From: Paracoccus laeviglucosivorans
GTDB taxonomy: Bacteria; Pseudomonadota; Alphaproteobacteria; Rhodobacterales; Rhodobacteraceae
Assembly (NCBI RefSeq): GCF_900182695.1
Contig: NZ_FXTK01000002.1
Location: 248,001 to 312,000, forward strand
Reading direction: 5' to 3'
Length of the DNA: 64,000 nt
The stretch's first letter is position 1. Every line of letters starts with the position of its first letter. The notes beneath the pieces are model-generated. The model was not told the DNA's origin. It saw only the letters and a program-made list of their open reading frames with translations, and ran no database searches. The translations under genes and the position numbers were made by a program. Positions 55,924 through 64,000 of the stretch are shown piece by piece.

Positions 55924-56507
55924 CTGCCCAACAGCCCCGCTGCCATGACCAGTTGCTGCGCGATTTCGGCCATGCGCTTGCCCTGATCCATCGCTGCCTT
56001 GCGCAGGATCGCATAGGCCGCTTCCTCATCAATGCCGCGCGCTTTCATCAGCACGGCTTTGGCGCGGTCGATGATCTTGCGCTCCTCCAGTGCGGCACGG
56101 GTGGCGGCCAGTTCGGCGCGCATCTGCTGGAAGATGTGGAACCGCGCGATGGCGGCATCAAGGATCGGCTTGATGCGTTCGGGGCGCAACCCGTCCACGA
56201 CATAGGCCGAAATCCCGGCCTCGATCGCCGCCCGCGTCATCTGTTCGTCCGAGCGGTCCACGAACATCGCCACCGGCCGTTCGCTGGGACCGGCGGCCAG
56301 CGCCAGTTCCTCAAGCACATCGCGCGAGGGGTTGGCGATGTCGATCAGCACGATGTCGGGCCGCAATTCGGCCACCTGCCGCGCAAGGCCGGATTGTTCG
56401 GCGATGATGCGGATATCGTGATCCCCCGCCTCGCGCAGCCCGTCTGCAATGGGCTGCGCCCGATCGGGGTCGGGTTCGACGACAACGATGAGAAGTTTCT
56501 TGATCAT
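55920..56507 (-). CDS. nasT: ANTAR-domain RNA-binding antiterminator NasT
   Basis: A 195-residue two-domain regulator. Residues about 1-120 are a receiver-like domain (LLIVVVEPDPDRAQPIADGL). Residues about 135-190 are the ANTAR domain (LEERKIIDRAKAVLMKARGI, then EEAAYAILRKAAMDQGKRMA), which binds paired hexaloop hairpins in the nas leader. ATG 56507 has AGG six bases upstream; a TTG two codons earlier is the alternative. First gene of the nas cluster. Confidence 0.93.
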   Translation of the reverse strand: MIKKLLIVVVEPDPDRAQPIADGLREAGDHDIRIIAEQSGLARQVAELRPDIVLIDIANPSRDVLEELALAAGPSERPVAMFVDRSDEQMTRAAIEAGISAYVVDGLRPERIKPILDAAIARFHIFQQMRAELAATRAALEERKIIDRAKAVLMKARGIDEEAAYAILRKAAMDQGKRMAEIAQQLVMAAGLLGR

Positions 56508-56620
56508 GGCCAACCTGTGCTGACCTTTCCGTTCTCATGCCAAGGGTCAGGGCGCAATATCCAAGCGCCGCTGTCCGTGTCGTCCTGGCGATAACTGCCG
56601 CGATATTGGGCAGTGCGGTC

Positions 56621-58894
56621 TTATGCCACGGGGGACAGAGTGATGTGCCGCAATGCCGTGGCCCGGATGCGATCCTGAGAATACAGCAGCGGATGATAAT
56701 GCCCCGCCGCCCAATCGGCTTGCAGGTCGGCGTAATGGGCCGCGCCGGGAATGCCGGACTGGCCGGGGGTGTTGATGAACACGCTGTCATCCCAAGCACC
56801 GATGTCGATCAGCATCCGCACCGACGGACCCATATTCACCTGCAGATCCGCCGACCGATAGCCCGCAAAGTTCGGCGATGAGGACGAGCCTCCGCGCGCC
56901 AGCGGCGGCATGTTCCAATCGCTGGTCAGCCGATGCAGCGGATGGGTCAGCTGAAGCTGGTGGATTTTGCCCCAAGCCCAGTCCTGCGGATCGCCCATCA
57001 TGGCGGTGCAGTCCCGCCATGCGGCGTCCACGGCGGTGGCGATGGCTGGGGGCATGGTATCCCGCGCCTCGACCCACGCAATCAGGCTGGCATGGTCCCA
57101 AGGGGCCAGCAACACGGCGAGGTTTTCGGCCCCCTCGGTCGCGAGGATCGCCGGGCCAAGGTGGCGCGACAGCAGGATTTCTACAAAGGCGGCAGCGGCG
57201 CTGCCGGGTGCCAGATCGCCATTGAACCCGGCCAACAGCGCCCGCACCTGCGGCAGGGCCAGCGGACGCAGCCAGTCTGCCAGACGGCGCGCGATGTCCG
57301 AATGGGTCGAAAGCTGCATCGCGGCGCAATCGGCCAGCGTCACACGGTCGTTTTCAGCCAGAGCCGCATTCAGGACATCATGGCGGCTGGCATCCAGCCA
57401 TTCATGGCCGGGCAGCGGTCCGTCCCAGCCTTGGGGCAGATTCATCGCATTGGCGGTGGCGATAAAGCCGCGCTTTGGGTTGATCTCGACCGGGGTTTGC
57501 GCCGGGTCGCGCAGGCCGTGCCATTCGAACCGCCCATCGCCCGGCACGGGCAGCAGCCCGTCCCAGCCCTGCCGGACCGGGGCAGCGCCGGATGGTTTCC
57601 AGACGATATTGCCCCGCACATCGCCATAGACATGGTTGACCGAGGGACACCCCCAGCCCCGCAGCGCCGCCAGATAGCTGTCGGGATCGGTGGCGCGCAT
57701 GACAGACAGGCTGGCCATATAGGGTGCGGTCCCCGGACGGCTCCAGACCGTGGAAAGCGCAAAGGCCCGGTTTCCGTCGCGATGCATGACCGGGCCGTGG
57801 CGGGTAAAGCGCAGCGTCACCACCTGATCGGGATGACCGCGCAGGGGAATGGTTTCGCGACAGACCTCCATCCGCTGCCAGCCGTCGCCATAGCGATACA
57901 GGTCCGGGTCGTCGGGATGGGTGTCGTAGCAGAAGATGTCTTCCTGATCGTCGGCATAGATCGTCAATCCGAATGCCGCCGTGCCGTTATGACCCATGGC
58001 GATGCCGGGCATGGTCGGTTCGCCCGCGCCGATCACGTCCAGACCGGGCATGGCCAGATGCACCATGTAGCGGATCGAGGGCAGGACATGCGTGCGATGC
58101 GGGTCCAGACACAGGATCGGTCGCCCCGATGCGGTCCGCGCCCCCGACACGACCCAGTTGTTCGACCCTTCGGTCTGCGCAATGCGGTCGATTTCGCCCA
58201 AGGGGGTGGGGCGCACCCATTCGCCAGCGCAATCCAGCGTGGCCGCCAGCCGTTCCGGCGAAAAGCTGACCGGACTGACCCCCAGCAGGAAATCGCGCAG
58301 CACATCCTGGGGCAGGGCGGACAGGTCCAGATCGGTCCGGGTCGGGGCCGTGGCCGGCTCCAGATTGCGGCGCAGCAGATCAAGGCTGGCGCCGCGTTCC
58401 CCCATCAGCGCAATCACCCGCGCGCGCAACAGTTCTGATGTCGCGTTGCGGGTCAGCGAATGGCTGCGGATGCGCACCACGTCTTCGGGGTGCCAATGCG
58501 CGGGTTGGGTGTCCAGCAGCGCGAATTCCGGGGGCAGCGGCAGTTCGCCCGCCAGAACGCCGCTGACATAGGCGTTAATGCCCTGCGCGAAGGCGGTGCA
58601 GATTTCGCGTGCGTCGGGGGCATAGGCCGCCCATTCCGCCGCCATGTCACCGCGGTAAAGCAGCAGACGTGCGGCGCGGTCCTGTTCCAGATAGCCGGGG
58701 CCGAAATCGCCTGCCAGCAGGCCAAGCCCGCGCTTGCGGGCAAGATCGATCTGCCAAAGCCTGTCGCGCGCGGCATTCCAGCCTTGGGCAAAGAACAGAT
58801 CGTCGCGATTTTCCGCCCGGATATGCGCGATGCCCCACGGATCGATGCGGATGCTGACCGGAGCGTGAAGCCCCGGCAGCCGATGCGTCACCAT
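56621..58894 (-). CDS. Penicillin acylase family (Ntn) hydrolase without signal peptide
   Basis: A 757-residue self-processing amidase. The N-terminal PVSIRIDPWGIAHIRAENRD and the cleavage site TEGSNNWVVSGARTASGRPI (nucleophile Ser244 after Gly243) are typical. Relatives cleave N-acyl groups from penicillins, homoserine lactones or amino-acid conjugates. Most are periplasmic; this one has no visible signal peptide, so it should act on imported substrates. Its ATG directly follows the M20 peptidase stop, and it is the last gene of an operon with two M20 hydrolases and a dipeptide-type transporter. Confidence 0.85.
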   Translation of the reverse strand: MVTHRLPGLHAPVSIRIDPWGIAHIRAENRDDLFFAQGWNAARDRLWQIDLARKRGLGLLAGDFGPGYLEQDRAARLLLYRGDMAAEWAAYAPDAREICTAFAQGINAYVSGVLAGELPLPPEFALLDTQPAHWHPEDVVRIRSHSLTRNATSELLRARVIALMGERGASLDLLRRNLEPATAPTRTDLDLSALPQDVLRDFLLGVSPVSFSPERLAATLDCAGEWVRPTPLGEIDRIAQTEGSNNWVVSGARTASGRPILCLDPHRTHVLPSIRYMVHLAMPGLDVIGAGEPTMPGIAMGHNGTAAFGLTIYADDQEDIFCYDTHPDDPDLYRYGDGWQRMEVCRETIPLRGHPDQVVTLRFTRHGPVMHRDGNRAFALSTVWSRPGTAPYMASLSVMRATDPDSYLAALRGWGCPSVNHVYGDVRGNIVWKPSGAAPVRQGWDGLLPVPGDGRFEWHGLRDPAQTPVEINPKRGFIATANAMNLPQGWDGPLPGHEWLDASRHDVLNAALAENDRVTLADCAAMQLSTHSDIARRLADWLRPLALPQVRALLAGFNGDLAPGSAAAAFVEILLSRHLGPAILATEGAENLAVLLAPWDHASLIAWVEARDTMPPAIATAVDAAWRDCTAMMGDPQDWAWGKIHQLQLTHPLHRLTSDWNMPPLARGGSSSSPNFAGYRSADLQVNMGPSVRMLIDIGAWDDSVFINTPGQSGIPGAAHYADLQADWAAGHYHPLLYSQDRIRATALRHITLSPVA

Positions 58895-60028
58895 TCAGGC
58901 AAACTCCATGAACATGCCCGCATGAAGCCGGGCGCGTTCCACAAGGCTGTCTTCGTGGATATGTTCGTTCAGCGTATGCAGACCCGCGCCGCGTACGCCG
59001 GTGGAATCGATGGTCGGTATCCCCATTGCGCCCGTGAAATTCCCGTCCGACCCCCCGCCCGAGGGTTGTTGCCCCATATCGAAGCCGATGCGCCTGGCAA
59101 TATCCGCCGCCCGGTCGTAAAGCGCCATGTCCTGCGGCTGGCCGGGGTTCCAGACCGGGCGGGTCACGCCGCGCGTCACGATCAGTTCGACCTGATCCAC
59201 CGTCTCGGACAGCTCCAGCATGGCAAGAACGCCGCGTTCAAGATCCGCATCCGTCTTTGCCATCGACAACACTTCGGCAAAGCAGGACGAGGAGACGCAG
59301 TTGACCCATTGCCCCGCATGGATCACCCCGACCGAGAATGTGCAGTCTTCGGTCGTCATCGCCTCGATCTGCGGGATCTTGCGCGCCATCATCGCAATGG
59401 CCGAACGACCGTCTTTCAGCGCCCACCCGGCATGGGACGGCACGCCCCGCGTTTCCAGATTGAAGCGAGCGATGGCATAGCGCCCGATGACGCAGCCGCC
59501 ATCTGGGCGGGCGGGTTCGGGCACGACGACATATTTGTTCAGCCGCGCTTCCTGTTCAATCAGGTCGCGGGTTGCGGGGGTGCCGATTTCTTCGTCCGGG
59601 GTCAGCAGGAAGGTCACGGGCAAGGGCGTATTCAGCCCCGCCCGCATGATCTGGCGCATCGCTTCCAGCGCGACGAAATTGCCGCCCTTCATGTCCTGAA
59701 TGCCGGGGCCGTAAAGTTTGCCGCCGTCGCGCCGCCACGGGTTCTGGCCCAGCGTGCCGACCGGATGCACGGTGTCCAGATGCCCCGAAACGAGGATGCC
59801 CGGCTTGCCCTGATCGGGATGCGGGAACCGCACCCGCAACGATGGGCCGCAGCCCAGACGTCCGGGGATCACCTCAAGGCTGGCGCCCGCTGCGGCGGCG
59901 TCATAGGCCACGACATCGACCATGCGCGCGACGGCCGCGGGGTCGAAGGTGGGGCTTTCGGTTTCGATCCATGGCTGCAGGCGCTGGATCATGTCTTCAA
60001 GATCAAAGGGCAGTTCCAGAAACGACAT
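58895..60028 (-). CDS. M20 family metallopeptidase (carboxypeptidase G2-like)
   Basis: A 377-residue dizinc peptidase: the ligand and catalytic residues are visible in LVSGHLDTVHPVG (His and Asp), DMKGG and LTPDEEIGTPATRD (Glu pair), with a C-terminal His in LHTLNEHIHEDSL. Such enzymes cut glutamate or other C-terminal residues from peptides or conjugates. It is joined to the next M20 gene by a TGATG overlap. No signal peptide. Confidence 0.87.
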   Translation of the reverse strand: MSFLELPFDLEDMIQRLQPWIETESPTFDPAAVARMVDVVAYDAAAAGASLEVIPGRLGCGPSLRVRFPHPDQGKPGILVSGHLDTVHPVGTLGQNPWRRDGGKLYGPGIQDMKGGNFVALEAMRQIMRAGLNTPLPVTFLLTPDEEIGTPATRDLIEQEARLNKYVVVPEPARPDGGCVIGRYAIARFNLETRGVPSHAGWALKDGRSAIAMMARKIPQIEAMTTEDCTFSVGVIHAGQWVNCVSSSCFAEVLSMAKTDADLERGVLAMLELSETVDQVELIVTRGVTRPVWNPGQPQDMALYDRAADIARRIGFDMGQQPSGGGSDGNFTGAMGIPTIDSTGVRGAGLHTLNEHIHEDSLVERARLHAGMFMEFA

Positions 60029-61203
60029 CAGGCGGCGTCCTTCATCGGCATGCGGCGTTCGATAATCCGGGCATAGATGGATGACCCGATGGGCAGGGTC
60101 GCCGGGTCCAAGACAAAGGCGGGGTTGTGCAGCGCTGCCTGTCCGCCATGCATGACGTTGATATAGGCGCCGGGGATTTTCGCGGACATGTCGGCGAAAT
60201 CTTCGGACCCCATCACCAGCGGGCCCTGATCCGAGACGTTGTCGGCCCCCAGCACATCCGCCGCCGCCGCGACATAGGCGTCGGACAGTTCCGGTTCATT
60301 GACCAGCACGTCGAAGACATTGCGCAGGTCCAGATCAATCGCGATGCCATGCGCCAGCGCCAGACCGTCGCAAACTTCGCGCATCCGCGTGGCGACAAGA
60401 TCCATCACCGCCTGATCGAAATAGCGCACGGTGCCGGTGATTGTCGCCGTTTCCGGCACGATGTTATAGGCCGATCCGGTATGGAACTGCGTGCAGGACA
60501 GCACGCATGGTTTGACCGGATCGACATTGCGCGACACGACCGTCTGAAGCAGCCCGACCAGTTCAGCCCCGATCACCAGCGCATCGCGCGACTGATGCGG
60601 TGCGGCGGCATGGCTGCCCCGGCCGCGGATGGTGATGTCGAAAAACGATGCCCCGGCCATCATCGGACCCTTGCGGATGCGGGCAAGGCCGGTTTCCGAC
60701 AGCGGCTGGTTGTGCATCCCGTAAACCTCGTCCACGGGAAATTTCTCGAACAGCCCTTCGGCGATCATGCGGCGCGCGCCGCCCAGACCTTCTTCGGCGG
60801 GTTGGAAGATAAAGACCGCCGTGCCGTCGAAATCCCGCGTCGCCGCCAGATATTGCGCCGCGCCCAGCAGCATCGTGGTGTGGCCGTCATGTCCGCAGGC
60901 GTGCATCGTGTCAGCGTTTGTCGAGGCATAGGGCAGGCCGGTGATTTCCTGGATCGGCAGCGCATCCATATCCGCGCGCAACCCGATGCGGCGGTTGCCC
61001 TGACCCTTGCCGCGCAGGATGCCCACGACGCCGGTTGCGGCGATGCCCGGATGCACCTCGTCGAAGCCCCAGTCGCGCAGGCATCTTTCGACTATGCCCG
61101 AGGTGCGGTTTTCCTGAAAGCCGATCTCGGGATTGGCGTGCAGATCCTCGAAAATTTCGCGCATCTTCGGCGCATTGTCCTGAATATATTGAATGACGGG
61201 CAT
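60028..61203 (-). CDS. M20 family amidohydrolase (hippurate/IAA-amino acid hydrolase type)
   Basis: A 391-residue cytoplasmic amidohydrolase of the M20D group. Metal-binding segments are TMHACGHDGHTTMLLGAAQY and FQPAEEGLGGARRMI, followed by HNQPLSE and a late PLVMGSEDFADMS. Family members release amino acids from N-acyl or N-aroyl conjugates. It lies between the transporter ATPase gene and the other M20 peptidase, which points to intracellular breakdown of imported N-acylated amino acids or peptides. Confidence 0.9.
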   Translation of the reverse strand: MPVIQYIQDNAPKMREIFEDLHANPEIGFQENRTSGIVERCLRDWGFDEVHPGIAATGVVGILRGKGQGNRRIGLRADMDALPIQEITGLPYASTNADTMHACGHDGHTTMLLGAAQYLAATRDFDGTAVFIFQPAEEGLGGARRMIAEGLFEKFPVDEVYGMHNQPLSETGLARIRKGPMMAGASFFDITIRGRGSHAAAPHQSRDALVIGAELVGLLQTVVSRNVDPVKPCVLSCTQFHTGSAYNIVPETATITGTVRYFDQAVMDLVATRMREVCDGLALAHGIAIDLDLRNVFDVLVNEPELSDAYVAAAADVLGADNVSDQGPLVMGSEDFADMSAKIPGAYINVMHGGQAALHNPAFVLDPATLPIGSSIYARIIERRMPMKDAA

Positions 61204-61213
61204 GTCTTTCCTC

Positions 61214-62869
<1,656 letters not shown>

Positions 62870-62872
62870 GGG

Positions 62873-63754
62873 TCAGCCCTCGCGTTTCTTCATGCGGGGG
62901 TCCAGCGCGTCGCGGGCGGCGTCCCCGATCAGGTTGATGGACAGCACGCAGATCGTCAGCAGCAGGCCGGGCCACAGGATGATGCCGGGATTGATGCGGA
63001 AATACTGCCGCCCCTCGGCCATGATATTGCCCCATGTGGGGATTTCCGTGCTGATGCCCGCTCCAAGAAACGACAGCAGCGCCTCGGTCAGGATTGCGGA
63101 TGCGACGATATAGGTGCCCTGAACGATCATCGGTGCCATGGTATTGGGCAGCAGATGCTGGAACAGGATTTTCGGGGTCGAGGAACCCAGCGCGACCGCC
63201 GCCTCGACATAGGGTTCTTCTCGGGCGGTCAGCACGACCGAGCGGACAAGGCGCACGACGCGCGGCACCTCGGGAATGGTGATCGCCGCGATGACCGATC
63301 CGATGGACGGGCCGTTCAGCGCCACCAGCGCAATCGCGATCAGGATCGAAGGCATGGCCATCAGTGCATCCATCATCCGCATGATGATGGCATCCGCGAT
63401 GCGGAAATAGCCCGCGACCAGCCCGATCAGCACGCCCAGCCCCAACGCCGTCACCGCCGCTGCGCAGCCGATCAGCAACGAGATGCGCCCGCCAAGGATC
63501 ATGCGTGAAAACAGGTCGCGGCCAAAGCCGTCGGTCCCCAGCAGGTATTCGTCGGATGGCGGCTTCAGCCGCATCAGCGGGTCCATCGCCAGCGGATCAT
63601 GCGTGGCGATCCAGGGCGAAAAGACGGTCAGGCCGATCACGGCCAGCAGCATGAAGGCTGCGATGAACGGCGCGATGCCGGTCTGGGTGGGCGAGACAAG
63701 CGACAGAAGGCGCAAGGACAGCGGCTTCTGAGTCAGGTTGGGTTCCATGGCCAT
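62873..63754 (-). CDS. Dipeptide-type ABC transporter permease (DppC-like)
   Basis: A 293-residue inner-membrane permease with about six helices. An N-terminal membrane segment (PFIAAFMLLAVIGLTVFSPW) is followed by the family's LLGTDGFGRDLFSRMILGGR and the EAA loop EEPYVEAAVALGSSTPKILF. It pairs with the partial permease downstream in coordinate (63754-64000). The ATG overlaps the neighbour's stop as TGATG. Confidence 0.92.
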   Translation of the reverse strand: MAMEPNLTQKPLSLRLLSLVSPTQTGIAPFIAAFMLLAVIGLTVFSPWIATHDPLAMDPLMRLKPPSDEYLLGTDGFGRDLFSRMILGGRISLLIGCAAAVTALGLGVLIGLVAGYFRIADAIIMRMMDALMAMPSILIAIALVALNGPSIGSVIAAITIPEVPRVVRLVRSVVLTAREEPYVEAAVALGSSTPKILFQHLLPNTMAPMIVQGTYIVASAILTEALLSFLGAGISTEIPTWGNIMAEGRQYFRINPGIILWPGLLLTICVLSINLIGDAARDALDPRMKKREG

Positions 63755-64000
63755 CAGTAGCGGATCCTTGGGTCGAACAGCGGATAGGACAGGTCGATCA
63801 GCAGGTTCACAAAGACGTAAAGCCCGGCGGTCAGCAGGATCAGCGCCTGAATGACCGGATAGTCGCGTGCCAGCACGGCATCGACGGTCAGCCGCCCGAT
63901 GCCGGGAATGTTGAAGATCGTTTCAGTCACCACCACGCCGGAAATCAGCAGGGCAAAGCCCGCGCCGATGATCGTGGCGATGGGCACGGCGGCGTTCTTC
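63754..64000 (-). CDS. Dipeptide-type ABC transporter permease (DppB-like), C-terminal fragment
   Basis: The frame is open to the right window edge, so only the last ~81 residues are present. ISGVVVTETIFNIPGIGRLT and the ending LIDLSYPLFDPRIRY are the classic C-terminus of DppB-type permeases. The substrate-binding protein gene expected for this importer would lie beyond the window. Confidence 0.9.
   Translation of the reverse strand, partial: KNAAVPIATIIGAGFALLISGVVVTETIFNIPGIGRLTVDAVLARDYPVIQALILLTAGLYVFVNLLIDLSYPLFDPRIRY

Overview
The window comes from a GC-rich alphaproteobacterium, most likely a Rhodobacteraceae member near Paracoccus. The best evidence is an assimilatory nitrate cluster in the nasT-S-A-B-G-H-C order known from Paracoccus denitrificans, here with cynS inserted. 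A nadABC operon, a minCDE operon and a GlxA-type regulator fit this placement. The species cannot be fixed from sequence alone. No rRNA, tRNA, CRISPR array or insertion sequence was seen.

Layout. 1-10.6 kb is ordinary chromosome: the end of an aldo/keto reductase, an MFS exporter, a five-gene ABC importer operon that also encodes an MBL-fold hydrolase and a histidine phosphatase, a Crp/Fnr regulator, a GlxA/AraC regulator, an exported Fe/Mn superoxide dismutase, and small unknown genes. 10.7-40.6 kb is a non-flagellar type III secretion system (T3SS) with its probable cargo. 40.9-42.8 kb is minCDE and 43.0-46.5 kb is nadABC. 46.5-56.5 kb is the nas nitrate/nitrite/cyanate cluster on the minus strand. 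56.6-64.0 kb is a minus-strand operon with a penicillin-acylase-family hydrolase, two M20 peptidases and a dipeptide-type ABC transporter, cut by the window end.

The T3SS is the main interest. The minus-strand block rhcC1 - two small TPR proteins - two small proteins - sctI-J-K-L-N-O-Q-R-S-T-U matches the rhizobial Rhc order. A second minus-strand block carries a YscE-like protein, a 50-residue needle/pilin candidate, sctD, a small protein, a TPR protein, sctV, a secretin and a lipoprotein. The secretin is split: an N0/N1-type RhcC1 piece lies at one end of the cluster, and a Tad/CpaC-type secretin lies at the other end with a CpaD-like lipoprotein and a TadD-like TPR lipoprotein. SctU lacks the conserved NPTH autocleavage motif. 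I found no clear SctP, SctW gatekeeper, needle-tip protein or dedicated regulator.

The cargo next to the apparatus looks unusual for a T3SS. There is (i) a 1008-residue protein ending in a DNA/RNA non-specific endonuclease-like domain, followed at once by an SMI1/KNR4 (SUKH) protein, as in polymorphic toxin-immunity pairs; (ii) a 957-residue SH3b-LysM protein ending in a DUF6973-like domain, followed at once by a small exported protein that could be its immunity partner; (iii) a GDPH-motif VWD/DUF1521-like protein; and (iv) a 934-residue HrpF/NopX/HrpK-like putative translocator. The working hypothesis is an Rhc-type T3SS with a Tad-derived outer-membrane module, carrying toxins paired with immunity genes. 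That raises the possibility of bacterial targets or of self-protection. All functions are read from sequence patterns; no searches were run.
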